A stretch of 64,000 bases of DNA from positions 310,001-374,000 of the forward strand of contig JAQWTL010000007.1 in assembly GCA_029242715.1 (NCBI GenBank), written 5' to 3'. Below the pieces are notes generated by a model. That model was given only the letters and a program-made list of their open reading frames with translations, had not been told where the DNA came from and searched no databases. A program made the position numbers and the translations under genes. Shown here piece by piece: positions 51,153-59,466 of the stretch (its first letter is position 1; each line of letters opens with the position of its first letter). The DNA is from Phycisphaerales bacterium. GTDB lineage: Bacteria; Planctomycetota; Phycisphaerae; Phycisphaerales; SM1A02.

Positions 51153-52586
51153 ATGGTCTTCTCCTCCCAGACTTTCCTGTTTTTCTTCCTGCCGGTCGTC
51201 CTGGGCATCTACGCCCTGCTCGGGATCGGGCCCGCGCTCCGGAATCTCTGGCTCCTGATTGCCAGCCTTGTGTTCTACACATGGGGAGGCGGCGATTTCG
51301 TAATCGTGCTTCTGATCTCGATTGGGGGCAACTGGTTCCTGGGCCTCCTTGCTGATCGCGCGAGGGGCACCGGCAGCAACATTGTCAAAAACGGTTCGAT
51401 TGCGCTTTCGGTCATTCTGAACATCGGCATCCTCGCCTGGTTCAAGTACGCCAACTTCTTCGTTGACCAGATGAATGATGTTGGCACAAGCATCGGCATG
51501 GATGAAATCCTCTGGACAGACATCGTCCTTCCGATCGGCATTTCCTTCTTCACCTTCCAGGCAACTTCTTACGTGATTGATGTCGCCCGCGGCCAGGCGA
51601 AGGTGATGCTCAATCCAATCGATTTCGCGCTCTATGTGTCACTGTTCCCCCAGTTGATCGCCGGCCCGATCGTCCGCTACCACGAGATCAGCACGCAGCT
51701 CAAATCGCGACCATTTGACTGGGACAATGTTTCTTCAGGAACCATTCGATTCGCCCATGGACTTGTCAAGAAAGTCGTCATCGCTGACAGCGTGGGGGTC
51801 ATCGCGGATGCAGCCTTTGCAACCGATGCCCAACTGAATGCCGGTGATGCCTGGATCGGGCTTCTTGCCTACACGCTCCAGATCTACTTCGACTTCTCCG
51901 GCTACAGCGACATGGCCATCGGTATGGGGCGCATGTTCGGTTTCAAACTTCCGGAGAACTTCAAGCGGCCCTACTCGGCCATCTGCATGACGGACTTCTG
52001 GCGACGGTGGCATGTCACCCTGTCCAACTGGTTCCGTGACTATGTCTACATTCCGCTGGGTGGTTCACGGTGTTCCAAGTCGAGAACCTATGCCAATCTC
52101 GTGATCGTGTTCCTGCTGACTGGTTTCTGGCATGGCGCCAACTGGACCTTCATTATCTGGGGCATCTACAACGGATTCTGGCTGATCTGCGATCGACTGA
52201 CCGGACAAACTCGTCCTGAGATGCTTGGCTGGGTCCCCTTCCGTCGACTGGCGACCTTCTTCGTCGTCATGATGGGATGGGTGGTCTTCAGAGCAGTGGA
52301 TATCTCGCATGCCGGTGATTACTACGCCACACTCTTCGACTTCCCGTTGACCTCGGTTTCCGGAAACCTCAATTCCGTGTTGACCACACAAAGCATCTTC
52401 TTCCTTGTGCTGGGCAGTTTGATTGCACTCATGCCGGGACGAATCAGTACCGGGCGGTGGCTGGATGAATCTGATCACACCGGAGCCGCCATCTTCCGCA
52501 TCGCGCTATCCTGCATATTCCTGCCTCTTGCCCTGATCATCGTGATCGGGGGCACCTTCTCACCATTCCTCTACTTCCAATTCTGA
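51153..52586 (+). CDS. MBOAT O-acyltransferase (AlgI-like), copy 2
   Basis: This 477-residue membrane acyltransferase is a close paralog of copy 1. It shares MVFSSxTFLFFFLP at the start, WFKYANFFVDQM, LPIGISFFTFQATSYVIDVA, FPQLIAGPIVRYHEI, YFDFSGYSDMAIGMGRM, the DFWRRWH segment, the catalytic GFWHGANWTF and the same C-terminal GTFSPFLYFQF. The length is identical. It is coupled to an SGNH partner whose ATG overlaps its stop (TGATG). ATG at 51153 is chosen because it aligns with copy 1; the frame is open further upstream. A TATCAT hexamer near 51112 could be a -10 element. Confidence 0.93.
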   Translation: MVFSSQTFLFFFLPVVLGIYALLGIGPALRNLWLLIASLVFYTWGGGDFVIVLLISIGGNWFLGLLADRARGTGSNIVKNGSIALSVILNIGILAWFKYANFFVDQMNDVGTSIGMDEILWTDIVLPIGISFFTFQATSYVIDVARGQAKVMLNPIDFALYVSLFPQLIAGPIVRYHEISTQLKSRPFDWDNVSSGTIRFAHGLVKKVVIADSVGVIADAAFATDAQLNAGDAWIGLLAYTLQIYFDFSGYSDMAIGMGRMFGFKLPENFKRPYSAICMTDFWRRWHVTLSNWFRDYVYIPLGGSRCSKSRTYANLVIVFLLTGFWHGANWTFIIWGIYNGFWLICDRLTGQTRPEMLGWVPFRRLATFFVVMMGWVVFRAVDISHAGDYYATLFDFPLTSVSGNLNSVLTTQSIFFLVLGSLIALMPGRISTGRWLDESDHTGAAIFRIALSCIFLPLALIIVIGGTFSPFLYFQF

Positions 52587-54217
52587 TGTCAAAACCAGGA
52601 AATTCATTTGCGGGCATCGTCATACTCGTGCTGCTTTGCGGCCCGGTTGTCCTGTCTCCTTTCCTGTTTGAACGGAATGCCACCTTCATACGCGAGGTAG
52701 AGAACCGGGAACCAACCTCCTTCCCGGAGATCGAGAGCGCAAGTGACACATTGGACACAGCGAAATGGGATGGTCTGTCCAGTTGGCTGAGGGAGCATGT
52801 TCCTTTCCGTGGAGATCTCATTGCCGGGAAGACCTGGGTTGAAATTGAACTGCTCGGGCAACGTCGCATCGGCGCAGTCGACCGAGGTGATGATGGCTGG
52901 CTCTTCATCCTGCAGAGCTATGGAGGTCATTGGCATCAGCCTGGAAGAAATGTCACCGAAGCAATCGATGGCTTGAACCACTTCCTGGCAAGAAATGCCA
53001 ATTCATCCACGACATTCCGAGTGCTTCTGACACCTGACAAGCACACCATCTATCCCGAGCACCTCACCCGTGATGGACGGCGTGACATCAGCCATACCGC
53101 AGCGGATCGGGCGCGTTTCGAAGAATGGTTCGCCCAGGAAGATGATGATCGCATCATTGACCTCCATGCCGCCATGCGGGAGTCCAAGGAGAACGTGGGA
53201 AAAGAACTCTATTTCCGGGATGACACCCACCAGAACTGGCATGGTGGCAGCGTCATGGCGAAAGCAATCGTTGATTCGATTCAACCTGGAACCTGGGATG
53301 ATTCCAGTGTGATCAAGACCCAGACGATCAAGTATCCCGGCGATCTTCGTTCACTCTGTGGGTTGACCTCGATGCCTATGCGGCAGAAGGAAGTCATGGT
53401 CACTGCGAGAGCAGGTGTTTTGCCTCAGCAGGTGACGTTTGAAGGCAACGTATTTGATGACTTTGAGGCGGTAGACAAGGATCCACACAGTTGGCAGTGT
53501 CCTGTTCGTTCGACATTCGCATCAACTGAGGGTCTTCCGCTGATACCCGGACGAACGCTCATTATGCATGATTCATGCATTGGCTCTATTGCCAGACCTT
53601 TGATTCGCCCCTACTTCGAAGACATCACGTTCATGCATTACTCGGATGCGACACCGGAATCCATCGAGCAGGCATTAGAGGAATATGACACCGTGGTTCT
53701 CGAAGTAGTTGAACGTATTGCCCCTGAGACCTTCGTACGACTCATGGCCGATCCAGACCCCGATGCGCCGTCCCTGGTCTGGCAACGTGATGAAGCGAAA
53801 CCGGTCTGGTCGTTGCTTGATACGGGACCTGAAAAAATGTTCCCGGCTGATGGCGTCGTCGCAACCCTGGAAAACGGGCGAATCACGACGCAGTCAACTG
53901 GAATCTCGTCCGCAATCGTATTCAACGACCTCCAACTGCCCGCGGATCATCGACACGTGGCTAGGATTCTCTTGGATTCACCCGGCCTGGGACAATCCTC
54001 CTTGTTCTGGTCCGCAGAGTCCGAGGAAATGTCCCCGGATCGAAGTGACTCGAAACCGATTCGTGGCGGACTCAGCGAACTCTTCCTTGAAATGCGATCC
54101 GATCAGCCGATTACGAGCATCATGTTCGAACCTGGTGGTGGCACCGGTGAACATGTCATTGAATCCATTGAGATTCGAAGCATTCCCCTGGACTCGGAAC
54201 CACCGACCAGCTCCTGA
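52586..54217 (+). CDS. AlgX/AlgJ-like SGNH acyltransferase, copy 2
   Basis: The 543-residue product has a single N-terminal membrane anchor (AGIVILVLLCGPVVLSPFLF) and a periplasmic domain with GDDGWLFI near residue 105, TFRVLLTPDKHTIYPE, the DTH motif in YFRDDTHQNWHGGSV, and LIMHDSCIGSIARPL with the probable Ser nucleophile. About 150 residues beyond the catalytic core (roughly 390-543) form an extra C-terminal domain not present in copy 1, perhaps carbohydrate-binding. It starts on the last base of the MBOAT stop. The two paralogous pairs may acylate different sugars or positions. Confidence 0.85.
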   Translation: MSKPGNSFAGIVILVLLCGPVVLSPFLFERNATFIREVENREPTSFPEIESASDTLDTAKWDGLSSWLREHVPFRGDLIAGKTWVEIELLGQRRIGAVDRGDDGWLFILQSYGGHWHQPGRNVTEAIDGLNHFLARNANSSTTFRVLLTPDKHTIYPEHLTRDGRRDISHTAADRARFEEWFAQEDDDRIIDLHAAMRESKENVGKELYFRDDTHQNWHGGSVMAKAIVDSIQPGTWDDSSVIKTQTIKYPGDLRSLCGLTSMPMRQKEVMVTARAGVLPQQVTFEGNVFDDFEAVDKDPHSWQCPVRSTFASTEGLPLIPGRTLIMHDSCIGSIARPLIRPYFEDITFMHYSDATPESIEQALEEYDTVVLEVVERIAPETFVRLMADPDPDAPSLVWQRDEAKPVWSLLDTGPEKMFPADGVVATLENGRITTQSTGISSAIVFNDLQLPADHRHVARILLDSPGLGQSSLFWSAESEEMSPDRSDSKPIRGGLSELFLEMRSDQPITSIMFEPGGGTGEHVIESIEIRSIPLDSEPPTSS

Positions 54218-54220
54218 TCA

Positions 54221-55063
54221 TCAGCCGCCTGAAAGCAGAACCCTCATCCTTGATGAAGTCTCCGCCAGGTGTGGGCCTGGCAGATTGATTCTGGGATGAA
54301 CAAGTTGCAGACATTGCTCTGGTTGAATCGCGTTCCCCGAACCTGACAGGATGGCTGGAGGCGAATCGGTTTCCTGCTCGGATACGACGAAAACAAGATC
54401 GGGCTGAAGTCGAACGACATCCTCCATCGACAGGAGTTTCCAGCCCCCCTGGCCTGCAACGTTCTCGGCGCCCGTCGCCTCAAGCAGCTCTCCCAGGTAT
54501 GAATCTTCACACCATGCCAATGGTGGCAGGCCGTCGTTGATCAGAAGTACACGCCGGCCGCTGGCGATGTCGACTGGCCGAATGGAATTGGATGTTGAGG
54601 TGACCAACTGGTCACAACGTGATGCCAGACCATCCTGCAGCTGTTCATCCTGAAATTCGATGACTGCTGGAAGATCCACAAGAACCTGCTGGATCTCACT
54701 CACTGTGCGAAGTGGCCAGGCTCGCAATTGCCAGCCATGTCTCTCTGCAAGTTCAACCAGCGCCTGATCCGTCTTTACATCCTCAGCCTGGAAGAAGACA
54801 TGTGTTGGGCGAATACGCAGGATCGCCTCCCAGTTACGCTCATGAAGATCGCCGACTGCTGGAATATCTTCGATATCACGCGTTCTGGTACGACACCAAT
54901 TGGATCGCCCCACCAGATAGGGACCAAGACCGACATCTTCAAGAGTTCCCGTGATGCCGGGACTGAGGCTGATGATCCGAGGTTCATCATTTGCTTCCGG
55001 CGGAGGAGTGGGTGCTCCGCAACTGGCAAGCAACATCATGGCTATCAAGCACCATCGAGACAT
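54221..55063 (-). CDS. Periplasmic substrate-binding lipoprotein (BtuF/FecB-like)
   Basis: The 280-residue protein has a lipoprotein signal (RWCLIAMMLLASCGAP, with the lipobox LASC) and a class III periplasmic-binding fold. RIISLSPGITGTLEDVGLGP, LVGRSNWC, DIPAVGDLHERNWEAILRIRPTHV and VVRLQPDLVFVVSEQE are typical of BtuF-type proteins that bind cobalamin or iron chelates. No permease or ATPase gene is adjacent, so the transporter is encoded elsewhere or the protein has another role. ATG at 55063 fits the signal peptide. It follows the PEP-CTERM gene by 68 nt. Confidence 0.85.
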   Translation of the reverse strand: MSRWCLIAMMLLASCGAPTPPPEANDEPRIISLSPGITGTLEDVGLGPYLVGRSNWCRTRTRDIEDIPAVGDLHERNWEAILRIRPTHVFFQAEDVKTDQALVELAERHGWQLRAWPLRTVSEIQQVLVDLPAVIEFQDEQLQDGLASRCDQLVTSTSNSIRPVDIASGRRVLLINDGLPPLAWCEDSYLGELLEATGAENVAGQGGWKLLSMEDVVRLQPDLVFVVSEQETDSPPAILSGSGNAIQPEQCLQLVHPRINLPGPHLAETSSRMRVLLSGG

Positions 55064-55131
55064 ACGGGCAGTATCCAGAGTCTGGTGGCCGAACGCCATA
55101 CCCAGTCACAGGCAAGCCGGATCATGTCATG

Positions 55132-55791
55132 TCAGGAGCGGTTTCGCCGTCGCCCTGTGATTGTCATGGGCAACAGCAGGAGCAGTCCCATGGATGGTCC
55201 CGGCACTGAAACGCCATAGATGGCGAAGCTGCTGACCCCTGTCACTGGCTGAGATCCATCCCAATCGAAGGTGATATCGCCCTTGAGTCTCCAGATACCT
55301 TCCAGCTCAGCATCGCTGAGCAGGAGATCGATCCGGTCTGCCGTTGCATTGGCCAGAATATCCGTATCCAGAGGGACACCATTCAATACCCAGTTGTCTA
55401 CCGTCAACGAAACATCATCCACCTGGGCGGAGAAAAGCAAACTGTCCAGATTCTGGAGTGCCATGCTCCAGGAAACCAATTCGACATCCGTCGCTGATTC
55501 ACGTACCTCGTAGCTGAGTTCCTGCAAACTTGGATTCCAACTGAGCTGCCAGCCATAGGTCTGTCCGGGCAACCACTCATTCAAAGTCGAGGAGACCGGT
55601 GGGCCACCGGGAGGTCCTATCGAGATATGAGAATCATCGGCTGTCAGAACGGAATCTGCAGCAAACAGAGATCCTGCCATGTAGCTTTCAGCCTCTGACG
55701 CAGACAGGGACTCCAAAGGCAACGAATCACCACCTGGCCCCCATGAGGCAAGTGCCATGCAACAGACAGCTGTTTCGATCGTGGCGATCAT
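55132..55791 (-). CDS. PEP-CTERM-type exported protein, unknown function
   Basis: This is a 219-residue protein with a short N-terminal signal region (MIATIETAVCCMALASWG), a beta-rich body without recognisable domains, and a C-terminus of the PEP-CTERM kind: VPGPSMGLLLLLPMTITGRRR, a VPxPS-like motif, a hydrophobic helix and a basic tail. Such proteins are processed and anchored by exosortase; no exosortase gene is in the window. The coupled lipoprotein downstream may act with it. Function unknown. Confidence 0.75.
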   Translation of the reverse strand: MIATIETAVCCMALASWGPGGDSLPLESLSASEAESYMAGSLFAADSVLTADDSHISIGPPGGPPVSSTLNEWLPGQTYGWQLSWNPSLQELSYEVRESATDVELVSWSMALQNLDSLLFSAQVDDVSLTVDNWVLNGVPLDTDILANATADRIDLLLSDAELEGIWRLKGDITFDWDGSQPVTGVSSFAIYGVSVPGPSMGLLLLLPMTITGRRRNRS

Positions 55792-56141
55792 GTCTCTTCA
55801 ACTCCGAGGATTTGGACACCAGGCATGGACCAGGCGATCAATTACTGACTTTCAGAAACGCTTCCATGCCTAATCCGTGGCATACGTGGGTATCTGTCAC
55901 ATTCATTTCCAGATACGTGACAAATCCTCTACAAGTGCGCAGCAGATCGGGCAAAAGTCGCATGTAACTACCTATTTTTACAATACTACCGCTGAAAGGC
56001 CCTGTGGGCCTGTTAACCAAAGGTGAGCGCCTTGCCCGCAAATGAAAAAAGGGCCTTCGACGCATGCCGAAGACCCATTTGAATTTCAATGAATATTGCA
56101 ATGAAGCCTTCTACATCTGTGGAGGGCCGCAGGATACGGGC
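55792..56141. other. 350-nt intergenic region with a terminator
   Basis: This region lies between the PEP-CTERM gene and the 141-residue unknown gene, both on the minus strand. It holds the terminator of the upstream gene (listed separately) and must contain the promoter of the PEP-CTERM gene. An open frame at 55838-56101 on the minus strand has no ribosome-binding site and an improbable composition. Nothing else was recognised. Confidence 0.4.
56051..56076 (-). terminator. Rho-independent terminator
   Basis: On the minus strand GGGTCTTCG pairs with CGAAGGCCC (one mismatch) around an 8-nt loop and is followed by TTTTTT. It lies 66 nt after the stop of the 141-residue unknown gene and would end the transcript that starts at the PmtA-like gene. 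Confidence 0.78.
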
Positions 56142-56567
56142 TTATCGGGGGTCCGCGAGATCCTTCCGTAACTGCTCAGGAAGTCCCAAGCCAAGTATGT
56201 CATCAGCCGCCTTGTTGCCTGGTCCCGGCTCGGGTCCATCGAAGAGCATGTACGCCATCACATCGAGCATTTCGCTGTCGCGGTCTGGTAGCGATGAGCG
56301 GCCAGCCTCTTCGACTTCCATCTTCCAGGTTCGACCACCATCAGGACTGCTGACCGTAATGGGAAGGTCCTGCTCGAGTGATTGGACCCACGCACAGAAT
56401 TTCTGGATGGAAGCCTGGTCACCCCGATTCATGTCACCCATGAGTCGCTGTGATTCCGGATCCAGTTCCGCATCTGTTTTAACCCAGTCTGCGGCACGCT
56501 CTCGAGTGGATAGCATTTCAATCAAGATGTTTTCAAGTGCTTTGTTGCGTGGTAGAGATTCGCCCAT
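56142..56567 (-). CDS. Small acidic unknown protein
   Basis: This is a 141-residue soluble, acidic protein. ATG at 56567 has AGGGAG at 8 nt; the in-frame GTG at 56576 is closer than usual to that site. Helix-rich segments (LENILIEMLSTRERAADWV) alternate with a region containing SLEQDLPITVSSPDGGRTWK and a C-terminal GPGNKAADDILGLGLPEQLR. No catalytic motif is seen. It lies 26 nt after the PmtA-like methyltransferase gene and ends at a clear terminator, so the two form a short operon. Function unknown. Confidence 0.65.
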   Translation of the reverse strand: MGESLPRNKALENILIEMLSTRERAADWVKTDAELDPESQRLMGDMNRGDQASIQKFCAWVQSLEQDLPITVSSPDGGRTWKMEVEEAGRSSLPDRDSEMLDVMAYMLFDGPEPGPGNKAADDILGLGLPEQLRKDLADPR

Positions 56568-56593
56568 GATGCTCACTCCCTGTGAAAACTAGT

Positions 56594-57202
56594 TCAAGAC
56601 CCCTTACCCGGAAGACGGTGATTTTCAAGAAAGTCCTCATAGATATTACGGCAATGATAAACACCTCCAGGAGGCGCACTCATCATTACTAGTTCGAATT
56701 TAACCTCCCTGAATACCCTGCGATAAAGGGTTTGATACCACCAGGGAACCTGTGTTATCTGCGTAAAGACACCCGTAGTGTTCATACGTTTCCAGGTATC
56801 GAAAATGACTCGATTGACTTTCTGGGGCAGACTTGGAACAGGTAGGCAACTCAGGCAGAGATCAATGTGCTCAATATCACGTTCCGCCAGAAGATCTGGA
56901 AGATGTTCAACGCTGGAATTGACAATGTCCGCCTTTGGACAGCGGGAAGTTGCAATGGCATGGAGATCAGGATCCACTTCGATGGAAAGAAAGGTGCTCT
57001 CCGGGTGCATCCGATCCACAATCATCTCTGTAAGTGGCCCGGTACCTGTTCCCAATTCAATGATGACCTGGGGATTAGCGGGATCGAGATCTCGACACAT
57101 GGCACTGCATAGCCACCGACTCGATGGAGTCAGGCTGGCAATTTTTGTTCCGTGCCGCAAGAACTTCCGTACCCATACGGAACGTTCGGCAATGCGTGTC
57201 AC
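56594..57202 (-). CDS. PmtA-like class I methyltransferase
   Basis: This 202-residue protein opens with VRKFLRHGTKIASLTPSSRWL, the segment found in phospholipid N-methyltransferases (PmtA) and rRNA dimethylase-like enzymes. The SAM motif is IIELGTGTGPLTEMIVDRM, and LSIEVDPDLHAIATSRC follows. LCLSCLPVPSLPQKVNRVIF corresponds to the GLPF-type segment of PmtA. In PmtA the enzyme methylates phosphatidylethanolamine towards phosphatidylcholine; the actual lipid here is unproven. It is divergent from the chitinase gene across a 263-nt gap. Confidence 0.78.
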   Translation of the reverse strand: MTRIAERSVWVRKFLRHGTKIASLTPSSRWLCSAMCRDLDPANPQVIIELGTGTGPLTEMIVDRMHPESTFLSIEVDPDLHAIATSRCPKADIVNSSVEHLPDLLAERDIEHIDLCLSCLPVPSLPQKVNRVIFDTWKRMNTTGVFTQITQVPWWYQTLYRRVFREVKFELVMMSAPPGGVYHCRNIYEDFLENHRLPGKGS

Positions 57203-57382
57203 GTGTCGACTCCCTGCAAATGAGTGAAAAAGGGGATCCCAGTTCTATCAAAAGTTGGACGTTTGAAAGGACCCGATTCTTGATCCCTTTAAACGTTACT
57301 TGTGCTGATGATAGCCTTCCCTGGTGCCTAAGTGCTGATCCTGAATGAACTATCCTTGACAAGGAACCGATGAGGCTGGGAT

Positions 57383-57404
57383 CCGTATCAGTTGATCAAT
57401 ACGG
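57383..57404. promoter_or_regulatory. Inverted repeat upstream of the chitinase gene
   Basis: CCGTAT (57383-57388) and ATACGG (57399-57404) form an inverted repeat around a 10-nt spacer, and the palindrome TTGATCAA lies at 57392-57399 inside it. It is 61 nt before the chitinase ATG, downstream of a TTGACA at about 57355. It could be an operator for a substrate-responsive regulator; no regulator gene is nearby. Confidence 0.35.
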
Positions 57405-57465
57405 ACTGGCTGCACAAGGTACAGACGTCTGAACCCGGCCAATCCAAGCCTGAGAGGGCCATTAA

Positions 57466-59274
57466 ATGATGATTATCACGAGAGCAGGCCTCGCCTGCAG
57501 TTTGGCACTGGTGACAACAAGCGCCTCCATTGCCGATGTCAACAGCCTTTCGATCCAGACAACCAACAACTGGGAAGACGGGCACAGTGGCGAAATAAAG
57601 TTTGTAAATGATGGCAATGAAGCCATTGATGGCTGGAACTTCTGGTTTGAAGACGGTCCTGGCATCACATCTGCCTGGAACTGCCAGTGGTCCGCCGATG
57701 GCAATCGTGACACTTTTATTGATGACGGTTGGAATAGCACAGTTAATCCTGGTGAGACCGTAAGCATCGGTTACCAGGCGACTGGCGTACTTGAAGAAAC
57801 AATATCGGCGGCCGAGTTCAATGGTCTGCCGATTGAAATCATCTATCAGGGGACTGACGATGGTGAAGACGATGGCGATGATGGTGATGAAGATGATGGT
57901 GATGATGGAAATACAACGCCGGGCTGTCCTGGCGACACGGACGGCAATGGCACGGTTGATGTAACAGATATCCTGGCCATCCTTGACGGTTGGGGCCCTT
58001 GCCAATCATGCGCAGCAGATATCGATGGCAATAATGTAATTGATGTTGATGACATGCTCGCAGTCCTGGCCGCCTGGGGCGACTGCCCCGCTACCGGACC
58101 AACCAACAAGAGAATCGTTGGTTACTACATCGAATGGGGCATCTATGGACGGGACTACCATCCAGCAGACATGCCGCTCGACAAGATCACACACGTAAAC
58201 TACGCCTTTGCCAATATTGGTGATGATGGCCGAATTGCCATAGGTGATCCCTATGCAGCCATTGATCGTGCCTATCCCGGTGACACCTGGGAACAGCCTT
58301 ACCGTGGCACATATAACCAGCTGAACAATGTCCTGAAGGCCCAGTACCCTCATTTGAAAACGTTGATTTCCGTTGGTGGCTGGACGTGGTCGGGCAAATT
58401 TTCAGATGTTGCTGAAACGCCGGAATCACGACAGGTCTTCGCAGAATCCTGCGTCGAATTCATTCGCACCTACAACTTTGATGGTGTTGACATCGACTGG
58501 GAATATCCCGTGTGCTGTGGTCTGTCAGGTAACACGTACCGGCCAGAGGATCGAGAGAACTACACATTCCTTGCAGAAGAACTACGCACACAGCTGGATG
58601 CCGCTGGTGCTGAGGATGGTCGTGAATATCTCCTGACGATTGCCGCTGCAGGTGGTGTCGACAAATTGGAGAACTATGAGCTTGCAGAACTGGCTTCCCA
58701 CCTGGACTGGGTAAACACCATGTCCTATGACTTCATGGGTACCTGGGATCTGTCCCTGACCGGACACCACAGCCCCTTGTACGCCAACCCTGCAAACCCA
58801 TCTCCGAATCCCAATGTCCGAAACTTCTACAACGCTCATGAATCGATCTCGCCATGGCTGGACGCTGGCGTCGCTGCCGACAAGATTGTCATGGGTGTGC
58901 CCTTCTATGGGCGAGCATGGGGTGGCGTAAATTCGGATAACAACGGCCTGTATCAATCGGCCACACTGGTTCCTCCAGGAACCTGGGATGACTGGTCGAG
59001 TGGTGCCACAGGCATGAACGACTACACCGAGATCGCCTCGTTCATCGCTTCCGGCAACTATTTTCGGTTCTGGGACGACGTTTCAAAGGTGCCATGGGCC
59101 TGGAGTCCAACCAGCCATGGAGGTCACTTCATCACATATGACGATCCGGAGTCGATCCAGTTGAAGATGGATTACATCAAGGAAAATGGCCTTGGTGGAG
59201 CCATGTTCTGGGAAGTCACCGCCGATCGGGAGGCTGAGCTCCTCGACGTGATCTACCAGGCCCTGGAAGACTGA
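57466..59274 (+). CDS. Secreted GH18 chitinase with CBM and dockerin-like repeats
   Basis: The 602-residue exported enzyme cleaves beta-1,4-GlcNAc linkages. Domains in order: signal peptide (1-23), a CBM2-like carbohydrate-binding module (about 25-125, with WNFWFEDGPGITSAWNCQW and NPGETVSIGYQ), an acidic Asp/Gly linker (about 128-149), two dockerin-like calcium repeats (GDTDGNGTVDVTDILAILDG and ADIDGNNVIDVDDMLAVLAA, about 155-205), and a GH18 catalytic domain from about 215. The catalytic motif is FDGVDIDWEYP with Glu346 as acid/base. TLISVGGWTWSGKF, MSYDFMGTWD and GGAMFWEVTADRE are also family landmarks. GAGAGG lies 9 nt before the ATG. Cytosolic use of the released GlcNAc is not encoded here. 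Confidence 0.93.
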   Translation: MMIITRAGLACSLALVTTSASIADVNSLSIQTTNNWEDGHSGEIKFVNDGNEAIDGWNFWFEDGPGITSAWNCQWSADGNRDTFIDDGWNSTVNPGETVSIGYQATGVLEETISAAEFNGLPIEIIYQGTDDGEDDGDDGDEDDGDDGNTTPGCPGDTDGNGTVDVTDILAILDGWGPCQSCAADIDGNNVIDVDDMLAVLAAWGDCPATGPTNKRIVGYYIEWGIYGRDYHPADMPLDKITHVNYAFANIGDDGRIAIGDPYAAIDRAYPGDTWEQPYRGTYNQLNNVLKAQYPHLKTLISVGGWTWSGKFSDVAETPESRQVFAESCVEFIRTYNFDGVDIDWEYPVCCGLSGNTYRPEDRENYTFLAEELRTQLDAAGAEDGREYLLTIAAAGGVDKLENYELAELASHLDWVNTMSYDFMGTWDLSLTGHHSPLYANPANPSPNPNVRNFYNAHESISPWLDAGVAADKIVMGVPFYGRAWGGVNSDNNGLYQSATLVPPGTWDDWSSGATGMNDYTEIASFIASGNYFRFWDDVSKVPWAWSPTSHGGHFITYDDPESIQLKMDYIKENGLGGAMFWEVTADREAELLDVIYQALED

Positions 59275-59298
59275 TACTGAATCTCCCATTGATTTGTG

Positions 59299-59352
59299 AA
59301 CGCCCCACGAACCGAGCTGCGCAGGATGCAGGCTCGGTTCGTGGCTGGCGTT
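59299..59352 (+). terminator. Long hairpin after the chitinase gene
   Basis: CCACGAACCGAGC (59305-59317) pairs with GCTCGGTTCGTGG (59332-59344) in a perfect 13-bp stem with a 14-nt loop, and the flanks AACGCC and GGCGTT can extend it past a 2-nt bulge. It lies 30 nt after the stop. No T-run follows on the plus strand, so it may protect the mRNA end or terminate by another mechanism. Confidence 0.55.
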
Positions 59353-59466
59353 TGAAAAGACATGCCCGGTGACATGCTGATCCCGATATCATTCGGCGAT
59401 CATGCTCAGGAAATACGATGATCAATCGACGCGATGTCCCGACCACCCGGGGTCTGGGGGGTCGTC

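Noticed and set aside
55838-56101. 87-codon minus-strand frame upstream of the PEP-CTERM gene
   Set aside because: It spans the terminator hairpin, has no ribosome-binding site and an improbable amino-acid composition.
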